64,000 bases of DNA from Metellina segmentata (lineage: Eukaryota; Arthropoda; Arachnida; Araneae; Tetragnathidae), in NCBI GenBank assembly GCA_947359465.1, contig OX375873.1:41078437-41142436 (forward strand). Direction: 5' to 3'. A program made the translations under genes and the position numbers. This document shows, one piece after another, positions 11,390 through 21,852 of the stretch (positions are counted from its first letter, which is position 1; each line of letters begins with the position of its first letter). The notes beneath the pieces are model-generated. The model saw nothing but the letters and a program-made list of their open reading frames with translations, had not been told where the DNA came from and ran no database searches.

Positions 11390-11752
11390 GGCCCGGTGCA
11401 CACATCCGATTTTTCAACTTGCGGCACAGAAGCACAACTATGCACACATAACCGTGAAATGACGCAAGTCCTCATTTCGCACCACTTGCGATAAATATTC
11501 TATCGAAGAAAAATGTGTTTAGTTCGCTAACTAGGTGTAAAAAAAGTATATTTTTGAAATAAATTAGACGTTACTGGATACAACCATTTATTAATTATCA
11601 TTCGTATTCCATTTATTTATGAAAACAAGGTACTTCAGACCCGAGAAGCATGTATGGCGAGCTGCGTTACCGTGGGGAACTGCGATACAAATTGCACGCA
11701 AGTCGGACGTGCGTCGCCGCACGTTGAAAAACCGGATGTGTGCACCGGGTGT
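11390..11752. mobile_element. MITE copy 2, PIF/Harbinger-like, 363 bp
   Basis: The left end GGCCCGGTGCACACATCC and its right-end inverse form inverted repeats of about 35 bp (two to three mismatches, including TTTTTCAACKTGCGGC). TTA lies at 11387-11389 and 11753-11755. The internal sequence parallels copy 1 throughout. It is non-coding and must have been moved by a transposase in trans. Its inverted repeats pair better than those of copy 1, so it may be younger. Confidence 0.75.
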
Positions 11753-12101
11753 TTAAGGCATTAAAAAGGAAGAAAAAGTACGAGAATAATAATTGGTCTT
11801 TAAATCTTGTAAAACGGATTTAAAGCATAATAATTTCTATTAATGTGTATGGAAGAGTCTGATATATATATTCCCTGCGCCCTTTCCTGTTTTGGTCATT
11901 ACTAGTCATAATTTTAAAAAACCTCTTTATTTCCAATATATTAATTTAATTTTTGACTACCATATAATATTTTCTTCTATCTTCATCTATATTTATTCTC
12001 AAAGGTATTCATTGCTCTAAAAATATTACAATCAAGAATCTTTTCACTTGGCAAACGATTTCACTATTTGGACTTTATTTTATGACATTTTTATTCTGCA
12101 G

Positions 12102-12296
12102 TATCTCGGTGGATCTAGCAACTGACTCATCAAATAGAGTACCCTTAGATACTGGTGCATTGTTTATTAATCCACTGCCGATTATATCAGTTATATATCC
12201 CTTGAACATGATGTCTAAACATGTAATTCAGATGGTAGAGGTCGAGCAGTCTGAGAACTACTCAATCTCACTTCATTACGATGATGATCAGACAAT
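12102..12296 (+). CDS. Candidate internal coding exon (partial host gene)
   Basis: Acceptor TTTTTATTCTGCAG precedes 195 bases read as one base, 64 sense codons and two bases, then donor AT|GTGAGTAC. The encoded stretch includes SVDLATDSSNRVPLDTGAL and ends ENYSISLHYDDDQT. Its look is that of a folded extracellular or enzyme domain, but I cannot name a family. A second T-rich acceptor lies at 12352-12365, so the next exon could start at 12366. It is on the opposite strand to 10421-10620, hence a different gene. Confidence 0.4.
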
Positions 12297-12361
12297 GTGA
12301 GTACTGAAATATATTTTGACCTACTTGCTTGTAAAACATGTTGGGAGGTTGATTTTTTTTT

Positions 12362-12500
12362 TCAGATTAAAGTTATACCTGATACAAGTTGCCTCGAAGG
12401 TGTAAAATGTAGATTCTGAGAAAAAATTCTACGATCAAAATAGGACTTTATTTTATCGAGTAAAAAATATGGGATCCCAACTCCATTCATAATTCTATCG
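12362..12500 (-). pseudogene. Small LINE reverse-transcriptase fragment
   Basis: The minus-strand frame contains GIPYFLLDKIKSYFDRR and later SRQLVSGI. These match the pattern between RT motifs A and B of non-LTR elements (GIP..LL.KIKSYL..R, then RQ..SGVPQGS). The frame ends before the QGS motif. It conflicts with a possible plus-strand exon starting at 12366; only one reading is likely to be right. Confidence 0.3.
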
Positions 12501-12654
12501 TAACAGCACTCTTTTAGAATTAATTTTATTATAATATTACTTATCCAATATAGTATTACACCGACGTAACGCGATAGGTGGTTACAACTAAAACTTGCAT
12601 GTCGGGGTACCACTTTGCATATAAATAAATATAAATTTTGTTCAATTGGGACCA

Positions 12655-12912
12655 AGGACTGCAATGCAAGAAATACCGCAGGAGACTATCCGGGAGCTTT
12701 ATCGGTCTATGCCACGCCGTGTGGCAGCTTGCATCCAGGCTAGAGGCGGGTAAACACCTTATTGAGCTCGTTACTGTAACTCTGATATAAATCATTCAAT
12801 TGTTCTGAAAATGAAATCATTTCCTATTCTGTACATAATTTTCCTATCCACCAATTTTTGTCTCCATCGGACAACTCCTTCTTGGTGCGTCGATTTTTTT
12901 GTTATAGAGTGT
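12655..12912 (+). mobile_element. Tc1/mariner 3' end fragment
   Basis: A plus-strand frame reads EIPQETIRELYRSMPRRVAA and CIQARGG, the C-terminus of Tc1-family transposases. It ends at a putative 3' terminal repeat (GCGTCGATTTTTTTGTTATAGAGTGT, quoted in two parts: GCGTCGATTTTTTT and GTTATAGAGTGT). The 5' part is missing. It resembles the end of the relic at 25348-25760. Confidence 0.55.
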
Positions 12913-14884
12913 ATTTTGCAAATTTAAACACGATTGCTTACAAAGATTTGCTGACAATATTTATTTGGTATAGTAAATCATACCAAATCACAAGAATGAG
13001 CAAAACTTCATATTGATCCATGTGTTGGGCGAGAGACCTGGCTTTTGAAGCAGCAACTCGAATTGGTCGGTACTTTCCTCGTATTGTACTTGTATTGCAT
13101 CTCTCACTTCAGTATATTGATACTTAAATCAGATCAAAAGATCAAGCTGCCTAATTATGATTGTTATAGAACACCCAGAGCAATTGGCGGAAGAGGTGGC
13201 ACTTGTATTTTGATTAAAAGGGCTATCCAACACAATAACAACACATATACTTCATGAAATTAAAACAACAGCAATTACAATTCAGTTGCACTATCTATCC
13301 TCGTAACTCTAATATCCACTTACATACCAAACCATACGACTCCTCTATTTACTGTAGATATTGAATCGCTCTTGTCAATAAACAAATGTATAATTATCTG
13401 TGGTAACATAACCATAGTAGCAGGAACTACAGCAGTACCAACTCTCGTGGTAAACAACTCCTATATTTAGCTGATAAAGCAGGACTTAAAATCGTCGCCC
13501 TTGACTTAAACACAAGGTACGGAAATACGAGTGCAACCTTTATAGATTTGGCACTCATTAGATATTTCCCCTACCCTTTTAAAATTGACTCTATATCTGA
13601 ATTCTCTAGTGACCATAACCAGTAATAATTCATTTTGACGTAGGTACTACCATAGCCCATAGCAAAACAGCCGTCAACCCTGAGAAACATTTTCTGAACC
13701 CCTTAAGATAAAACCCTACACCCTTAATGTTATTACAACTGAAGAGGAGGTTAACTCCTTCACGCAAACCTTAACTGACTCTATTAACCAGACTTACCTT
13801 GAAACTAATGAAGAAGACCAACTGAAACAAGGCAGCCACCTACCCGAACACCTACGTGACCTCATTAAGGTTAAAAGCTGTGCAAGGAAAACTTGGTAAC
13901 GAACCAAATCTAGAGCTGGCAAAACTTTAATGAATCAAGCCCAGCAAAGATTCAAGGACTCAATTCATGAATTCAAACAGCAAAACTGGAGTAATTACCT
14001 GAACTCGCCTTCAGCGGAAGAAGGCTCACTCTGGCGAGCTACTAAAAAGACAAAATCCATTCATACCAGAATGCCGCCCCTTAAAGTGACTGCAAGTATT
14101 GCATACACGGACATTGAGAAAGCTGAAACATTGCCAAACAGCCGAAAGCTTCAGTTCCAAGAAAATGACATCAACAATCCAATTACCTTTAATCTTGTAA
14201 ACACATCTCCCTTGAACTTTTATAACCTCGAACACAATGGCTCTATAGAACCAGCCAAACCATCTGCGATCCTTGACTATATATGAGGATTATAACTCTA
14301 AAAGAGCCCTGGAATCTATAGAATCTCCAACAGAATCATGAAGAAACTACCCCTGAAAGTTATTTTCCTGATTACCCATCTAATCAATGCATCATTGTTC
14401 CTCAGACTTTTTCCCCAACCATGGAAGATAGGCCGTTGTTGTCCCTTTTCTAAAGCTAAACAAAAACCCTGCTACTCCGGATAGCTATAGGTCCATCAGC
14501 CTCTTGACTGTTCTCCGTAAAACAATTGAGTACATACAATAAAAAACAGACTTGAGACCGTCTGTGAGCAAGCAAATAATACTATCCCACAGCAGATTGG
14601 CTTTACGAAACGTCAACTACCATTAACTCCTACGAGTCACAGAGCATATCTCTGAGGTTTTTGAAAATAAACAGAGTACTGGTGCAGTATTCCTCAATAT
14701 AGCCAAGGCATTTCACAGAGTCTGGTAAATGGCCAAATATACAAACTCATCTCATATGGCTTTTTTGCCCCACTCATCCAACTGATTCATTCCTTCCTTA
14801 CACATAAGCATTTTGTCGTTCACGTATAACAAACTATTTCCGCCCAACATGACATTCAGGCATGTACACCTCAGGGATCCATAT

Positions 14885-15771
14885 TGTGAGGATTCATTGA
14901 TGGAGTCCATCAATGAATCCTCCTAATGCGAAATTTAATCCCTCCGATGGAGTTCACCGAAAACCACAGGTGCGAATCACTGCGGACAGTGGAAAATCGC
15001 CGATCGTCGCCAGTCCGTCTGGAATTATGACATTAAAAAACAATGGAAATTCGATCTGCTACGTCCTTATGATGAACTATCATCAGCTTGGGTAGAAACA
15101 GTCGAGAGCGAGTAGACGACCCGACGCCAGATATGAGGCCGATGACAGACATCGCAGCCAACCAGGACCAATGGCGGACCAGTTCCGCGACGGAGGGCGC
15201 TAAAATCCGAGCCGATTAATCAGAAGGAAAGGAAATCAGTTTTTGACCTGATCTCGTCCCGAGGTGTGCATTAACTCAGAGACCTGTGAACGGTCGACAA
15301 ATTCTTCTCTTTAGAGAGTTTTATTTTTGAAGTTCGGCGTAATTTCGCCCTGAATGGACGTCTTACTCAGAAGCCGAGAGAGGCTGAACACTATAAGTTC
15401 GTGAGACTTCTTACTTAGAAGAAACGTCCTAGAGTTCCTGGTGTAGACCGTCCCCAGACGTTTATAGTGAGATCCTGTGCTGATCTCGTGTGAATCGTCA
15501 CCCGACGAAATGATCTCCGTCCGAGATAAAGCTGTGAGCGTAGTGCCGGAACCGTTCTTCGGTGTAGATACTTTTCTTCTGTTAAAATTGCATCCATTAG
15601 AGTTGAGAACACCTGTCGCATCAAATTAATAGACGCCTACCTGCGGTCCATAGCCTTGTATATAATTTACAGTTAGTTAAGGATTTGTAAATAAATATTG
15701 TTATGTCATTTAAGCTATACTGTTTTCTATAGATTCCTTATCTACTTACGCTACACTGAGAAATAATTACA
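14885..15771. mobile_element. Solo LTR, 887 bp, inserted in the LINE
   Basis: It starts TGTGAGG and ends ATTACA, the TG...CA of retroviral-type LTRs, and is flanked by ATAT (14881-14884 and 15772-15775). Removing the insert and one ATAT joins LINE codons (CAGGGATCC|ATAT|AAGATCCC) so that QGSI continues into DPKLFNI. An AATAAA lies near 15690, inside the typical R region. The LINE reading continues on both sides and no internal region is present, so this is the product of LTR-LTR recombination. No other copy is in the window. Confidence 0.7.
14888..14922. repeat. 17-bp hairpin at the LTR end
   Basis: Arms 14888-14904 and 14906-14922 (gaggattcattgatgga and its exact complement) are separated by a single base. 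It sits two to three bases inside the solo LTR boundary. Confidence 0.85.
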
Positions 15772-16640
15772 ATATAAGATCCCAAACTTTTTAATATCTG
15801 CGTGAACGATGTACCCAAACACAACTCCACACTACTCTATTTATTTGCAAGCTAGACAAGATAATTACAAACTTATTTGTAACGCAATCAAAGACCACCT
15901 CCAATCACTTGAGTCTTGGCTTACGAGCTGGAAGTTTCAATTAAATGTTGATAAATGTCAAGCTCTGGTGTTTACCAAGAAAATTAATCTCACTCCACCG
16001 CTCCAATTTTTTGGCCCTAATATACCCTGGTCTCATGACTGTAAATACCTTGGTGTCACGTTGGACTCCAGATTATTTTGGTAAAAACACATCACCTCTA
16101 TTAAAAACAAGTTCCTAGGTACCTGTAGAATTTTATATCCCTTAATGCATAGGAACTCTGAACTAAGTATTCGAAATAAAGTTCTCATGTACAAAACCAT
16201 GTTGAGACCAATAGTCCCCTACGCTAGTCTTGTCTGGAGATACGCAACTAAATCACACATTCAAAAGTTAGAATCTCTTCAAAATATCACCCTCAGAATA
16301 GCAACAAATAGCCAATGGTATTACCGAAATATCAAAATCAGAGACGAATTAAATATATGCGATATTAAGGGTTTTATAAAAAAATTAAGCACCGAATTTT
16401 ATACCACCCTTCACCTCCGAAACAATGAAGCCATTGACCAAATCCCCAGATATGACTACCGTAGGCCAGAATTCAATCAGCGACCCAGATTCACTATGAT
16501 CTAATGTCAAATTTATATCTCAAATTTGTTTTATCCTATAATACTGTTTTATTTTATTCTCCCATTCCATTCACATCACTTGGTGTCCGTACCTCACTCG
16601 GCAAACTGAAGGATGCGGAGTCTCGCGGTGCTGAACGGAT

Positions 16641-17935
16641 CCTAAAATTGTCAAGTCCTTAAAATTCTGTTGTATTTCTTTCCCATTCTCCCAATCATTT
16701 TACACTCCAAATTATTCAGAGTATGCCCCTATCTTCTGCCTATAACTCATTGCCTTGCAGTTCTCATTACAACTGTTCACAACAATTATATTCGACTATC
16801 AAAGAAACCCCTCTTTCCGTATAAGGACATTCCTCCCTCCAACAAGGAAACCATTGAAGGGAAATTGTATTATTTAAACAGCGGGCCACTCGGGTATTTT
16901 TAGATAGGTTAGTAGTATATAGTAAATAAAAATATTTAAACATCTACATTCTCCCTTCTCCGGCGCAATGCTGTCTCGACAGTCGCTTCAACAGGGCTAG
17001 TTGGAAAATGTTTCGATCATCGCAAAGTTCTGGTGGCATGGCACATGTAAATCATCTTCATCCTGTATAAACCCGTTACGGCCCAGCGATTTTGTTTTCG
17101 CATAGTGTGTATTTAGGAATTTTAATTACGTTCCTTTAGAGCAAGAGAGGTCGATACTAATAGTTTGTTAAAACATCAAAATAACATAAAACGTTGCCTC
17201 CACTTTTTAACGTTAGGTGCACTACATGCACCTAGCTGGAAAAAATTAGGTCCACAATTTTATTTTCATGTGCACAGTGCACCTGTGCACCCGGTTATTT
17301 CGAGCCCTGACTTATTGTAACAGATTTCATAGTAAAATGTATCTGCCTTTATTTTGAACAGTTGGAAACTGTTAACCAAGCAACAAAAGATATCAAAATT
17401 GTGGAAATACATTAAACAAAGATATTCGAAATTAACTCGATATTCCAATCCCTGAGCTGGTCAAAAAAATAAATAAATAAAAAGAGCCATTAATTATATT
17501 ATATTTTACAAACATTATTATTGAAAATAACAGTGTGGATAAGGATTTTCGTTTATTTTGTACTGAATACATGCTTTAAAAGTTAATAAAAATAAACACT
17601 TGTCTTTTTGATAGAACTGGGATTTTGATCAAAAGCTATTCTAAGTATTTTTTAGAAATTAAATAATGTTAAAAGAAATAAGAACAGCTTTGGAAACCGA
17701 CGACTGCTCAGATTTGCGTAAGTCTTTCAATTTTTAGAGTTTAATCTATAGTTATTTTAAGTGAAATTTATACTGTGACCATCTTTTTATGTGAGGTTAC
17801 ACTTGGAACGAAGCTGAAGAAATTTTACAAGTTAATATTGGTTTTTAATTCTTTTAATATATAACAATAGAAAAATGGCACAGAAAAGAAGCTTACACTG
17901 CAAAATAATCGGTAGGTTTTGAATACATATTAAAA
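16641..17935. other. Unassigned region with a gtgcac-rich repeat end
   Basis: Mostly AT-rich DNA. At 17209-17309 a block rich in GTGCAC words ends ATTTCGAGCCCTG. Its complement, CAGGGCTCGAAAT, resembles termini of hAT-type elements. The partner end was not found. No gene is supported. Confidence 0.3.
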
Positions 17936-18232
17936 ATAGGTAGGTATCTTTAAAAAACGTCGCACTGGAGTAGTACAATGTGCTCTTGGCGACAGTCTGG
18001 TATCAATTCCAAGGAAAAGAACTGAGGACAACGCCACGTACTTTTCATATGACGAGGCAACACCTGAACTGGAATTCCACCTCTAGAAATTTCCACATCA
18101 CGCCACCGTGAGGACATTTGAGGCCACGGCAGATTTAACGTGTACCAGCCCCCCTTGTATACCACGGTCTTTGGTTAGACTAAGACTCGCAACCAATCCG
18201 TTGCTCTTGCACCCGGGCTACCACAGCCCCTA
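17936..18232 (-). mobile_element. tRNA-derived SINE (type 2 head)
   Basis: Inverse copy: tail complement GTCGCACTGGAGTAGTACAA, body (GAGGACAACGCC, ATGACGAGGCAACACCTGA, GATTTAACGTGTACCAGCCC), then the tRNA-like head ending GGGCTACCACAGCCCC. Nearly full length and moderately diverged. Confidence 0.75.
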
Positions 18233-19177
18233 TTTATTAAGGAGATAAATATTAAAAACGTTCCAATATATAAAGGCCATTTCGCTATAAATTCTGGAAA
18301 CTTAGAAGACTAATAACTAATTGTATCAATGAAATATGTTCGTTTTTTATATGTTTCGCCTGTGGCTATTTTAGATTGTCATAAATGCTCAGAAATCATA
18401 TCCCCAACACTTTTCAAAGTAGAACTCAATGCAGGAAATGAGGAAGCAAAAAACTAAAGAAAATCTTATTTCTCATCAGATGCATTTCGGTCAAACTACC
18501 GCACGTGTCCACAAATGAAAGTCATTGAAGGTCATTGTAATAACTCGCAACTCCCCTTTCAAAACGTCCCTCATGTTAAAACAGCTTGAACGAGCTTGTT
18601 AGAACGAGCTTGGTAAAGGCAGGTTTCTATGGAAAGGAAGGATTGAAATGTGACGATTTGAAGTGTGGGACATAGTAAAAACATGGTCTTTGTCCTCCGA
18701 GGTGAAAGGGAAACTTGACCCAGCGGAACGAATTGTCCTGCGAGCGATTCGTCTTCTCGTTGTCACTCTGCTGGTTTCAGGCTACAGGTTCCCCACCACA
18801 ATCTAGTCTGGAGCAAATATTTAGTTAACACATAGACAATGCACAATTTATCTGGTATTCAAGCATTCAATGTATCACGAACAAAACAAAGTGAAATATA
18901 TACATTTTTTTATACTTACGTTATTAAAAAATACCACTTGGGGGATGTATTTAAATAATCTATATAAATAAGAATGGAGTGTTTGTTTGTACATTCAATC
19001 TTTTCGACCCATTTCAAGTTTTCTATCCGTTTTGGACCCTTCTGATGCAGAATCCGCCCTTTTCTTGTTTGGTGTCTGTCTGTCTGTATGTATGCGACAG
19101 CTATGATTTCCCATGTTATTTAGTCCATTGCTTCATAAGTCAGAACACACTCTGTTTTTTACTTCTCTGTGACTGCG
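18233..19177. other. No gene seen; Helitron-like opening at 18960
   Basis: Unassigned to 18950. From 18960 a TATATAAATAAGAATGGAGT string followed by TTTGTTTGTAC and TGTCTGTCTGTCTG resembles the 5' end of non-autonomous Helitron/Helentron elements, but no matching 3' end could be tied to it. Confidence 0.3.
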
Positions 19178-19285
19178 TGCACAGAGAAGGCGTTGTCTTC
19201 GGATCTATTGATTGGCCCAGGACGGTCGCCAATATCCCGTAATGTTGCTCCATTATGACGTTAATTAATTACCTACTACCTTCGT
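19178..19285 (+). mobile_element. SINE 3' part
   Basis: Body and tail only: AAGGCGTTGTCTTCGGATCT, GGACGGTCGCCAATA, TTGCTCCATTATGACGTTAA and TACC repeats. The tRNA head is missing (5' truncation or replacement). Confidence 0.65.
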
Positions 19286-19765
19286 CCCATCATCCTACTT
19301 GAAACGGTGTCCTATCAAAGTTTCAAAAAACTCTAAGATGTGTTATAAAACAGCCTTAAAATTTTCTGTTTTTTTATATGGATTTTACTTCCTGAGTACT
19401 CTTGTTGTACTGAGATGTAGATATTTTAAACTTTGCAACCTTAAAGAAATATTTACCTATCAAGTTTCGAACTAATTGAATTCGACACTCGTTAATGCAA
19501 AGCATATTTTTAATTATTTCATTAACATTTCAAAATGAATACAAAAATTATTTTTAATGCAGCACTTTTTAGTTTTATGAATCTGACATCTTGAACACTT
19601 TCTATTATTGATCTATTGATGATAGTACGTCCATCATAAAACAATTGTACTTGATTTTATCCATATTTCTAGCTTCCTCGATTCTTTCCCAGTTGATTTG
19701 AATCTGAACAAAAGAATAAATAATATCAAGAAAATTGAAATTTTGAACTAAATATTAAACTAGCT

Positions 19766-20125
19766 TAAAAACCGAGCGTTGCTCGGGTTTCAAATATGAC
19801 GGCGACAGCTAAAATATGACCTCGACATTTCCCTGTGTTAACTTATAGACGAACCCTGTAAAACGTGTTACCGTATCCATTTAACTTTATTGCAGAAAAA
19901 CAAACTTTCCATTTTAAAATTGGGGCTTCGAGGGGCATATTTAGGACTACATATATGCCAATTTTCATGGCTACAGATTGATCTGAAGACAAGAAAGAAA
20001 TAACCAATGTTTTCCGCAGTGTTCTTATGTATAAGTGTACCAAATTTGGCGTGGATTGCTCAAACGATGTAGATTTGTAGAAAGAATATACACACTCACA
20101 CATCCTTTTTTACATATATATAGAA
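19766..20125 (-). mobile_element. Helitron-like non-autonomous element
   Basis: On the minus strand it opens TCTATATATATGTAAAAAAG and closes with a perfect hairpin (CCGAGCAACGCTCGG, 5-bp stems) followed by a T-run and AAGCTAGT. Termini of this type (arms around GCAACG, then CTAGT) are typical of arthropod Helitron/Helentron-derived repeats. No ORF is supported; the 86-codon frame inside is probably chance. Confidence 0.5.
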
Positions 20126-20312
20126 GATGAAGAAAACCATCATACTTAAATAATTTTTCATGATACAAATATATATTGTATTGCTGCGATGAATATTGGT
20201 TGTGATATACAAAGTGCTTTTCAATGTAAGGGCACATTTTATCATGGAAAATCTTTAAAATAAAGCATTTTTAATTTAATATTTTAAGTACTGTTTGTTC
20301 AATGACAGTAGG

Positions 20313-20490
20313 CAATTTTGGTAATTGATAATTTTTAATTAACGTCGTACTAGAGCAACACAACAGGCTATTGACGACGGTACGGGATCAATCCCTTAAT
20401 GGAAAGATCCGAGGACAAGAACTCGTAATTTTGAACCACGGTCAGATGATGAAGCTGGCACCCAAACTTCTACACCAAGGCAATTTTGAA
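20313..20490 (-). mobile_element. SINE, body and tail
   Basis: The tail complement GGTAATTGATAATTTTTAATT leads into AACGTCGTACTAGAGCAACA, the body and ACCACGGTCAGATGATGA. The head is missing and the copy stops around CCAAGG. Confidence 0.65.
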
Positions 20491-20995
20491 TGGAATCAAA
20501 AGTGAACCATTTTTTTTCCCAAAATGCTCTTTGAAAATGCGATTATTGTCAAGTTTGATTGATATTTGTGATGTTGCAAAATGTCTTTCAGCCTGAAATT
20601 AATTGAAAAGCGGCTTAGAGCACACGCGTTTTCAACAAGATAAAATATCTTATACAGTTCGTGCAACCAATGCGAATTCAAAAAGACGCATCTCCGGGCT
20701 TCGGGGTGTCTCACAGTACACATTGGAGTTAATGGTTCTGCTGTGCTCGAGGAATTCAACAAGTAGCGGACCTCGGACGTCGAAAAAGACTGTGAGCAAC
20801 AAGTTGTAAAAACACCACGACTCACATCTGTATGAGCTCGTCCAATGTGCAGATGTCAAAATACTAAATTCCAAATTTCGCAGGATCTTTAAAAGACAGA
20901 AATAAAATTTTTGTGTCATTTTATTCAGAAATATCTGTAGTATTTTTAATGTAAAAAAAATTAACATATTTTTAAGATTTTGGGTACTGGAACCC

Positions 20996-21182
20996 CCTTA
21001 ACGTCGTATTGGAGCAACGCAACGGTCTTTTGATGACGTCAGGGATCAATCCCAACAGGAAAGAACCGAGGACAACTCAAAGTAATTTTGAACCACGGTC
21101 AGATGACGAGGCAACACCGTAACCGGCACAACACTCTCCGAACTTCCACACGCCAAGGTGCGGACATTTCTGGCTGTGATTT
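20996..21182 (-). mobile_element. SINE, body and tail
   Basis: Inverse copy from TTAACGTCGTATTGGAGCAA to the conserved GGTGCGGACATTTCTGGCTG. The head is missing. TTTGATGACGTCAGGGATCA shows several substitutions against the family consensus. Confidence 0.65.
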
Positions 21183-21548
21183 AAGAAAGATGTTTAATAC
21201 TGAAGTTATCTCCTTGAGCTATTGTATTTTAGGAGAAAGTACAGTAGCAAAAACGAAAGACAATACGGAGCACATTCACTCTTGTCGGAAGAAACTTTAA
21301 TCGTAAAAATTGCCTTTCAACTATCTCACAGTTATAAAAATACCTCTTACATAAGTAGTGGGATTACGCTTTATAAAAGGAGGAGAAACTAAATTCCTGG
21401 ATTGGATTATGAACCAAGGAGTCAAGGTCCTGAGCAGGACAAGCTTCTGCCAGAAATGCCCTTAAAGTCACAGGAACTCACATTCAGTATATTGCAAGAT
21501 AGAATGCTTCAGCTAAGGAACACGAGTTAGTACGTGGGTAAGTGAATT

Positions 21549-21852
21549 GCCGCTGCACTGGAGCAACAAACACAACGATCTATTGACGACAGTCCAGTTT
21601 CAATCCTGAATAGGAAAGGTTCCAGGACAACATTTCGTAATTTCAAACCACCGTCAGATGACGAGGTCAACATCGTCGTCGATAGCCCGTTGTGTTGCTC
21701 TAGTACGACGTTAATAAAAGAAATTACCAAATCATCAAACCATGCCTGCGTTAGGACATTTGAGACCACAACAAGTCTACGACGGTCTTTGGTTGGATCG
21801 AATTTCGAACTCGTAAGCCTTCAATTGCTAACAGGGCATTCGATAGCACTGC
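21549..21852 (-). mobile_element. Composite SINE block with an inverted tail piece
   Basis: 21549-21671 is a minus-orientation body. It is abutted by a plus-orientation tail (ATAGCCCGTTGTGTTGCTCT through TACGACGTTAATAAAAG, 21672-21716). The minus orientation then resumes with the head (21735-21852, TCTTTGGTTGGATCGAATTT). The tail piece sits inside the other copy like a small foldback or nested truncated insertion. Confidence 0.55.

Larger units (their letters stand above)
13100..16640 (+). pseudogene. Jockey-like non-LTR retrotransposon, dead, split by a solo LTR
   Basis: Decayed pieces lie in the expected LINE order. The endonuclease text comes first (IKLPNYDCYRT, GGTCILIK, then SEFSSDHN near 13600). 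A connecting region follows (13930-14286, ATKKTKS). Next is the RT (PATPDSYRSISLL, AVFLNIAKAFHRVW, CTPQGSIL at about 14880). After the solo LTR it resumes with DPKLFNICVNDVPK, the degenerate FADD position (LFAS-stop), SWKFQLNVDKCQALVFT, the thumb (YKTMLRPIVPYASLVW) and a C-terminus ending at 16501. Both RT aspartates are lost (FLNIAK, FAS) and many stops and frameshifts are present. The 3' UTR runs to about 16640. A 5'-truncated relative lies at 46125-46640. Confidence 0.7.
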
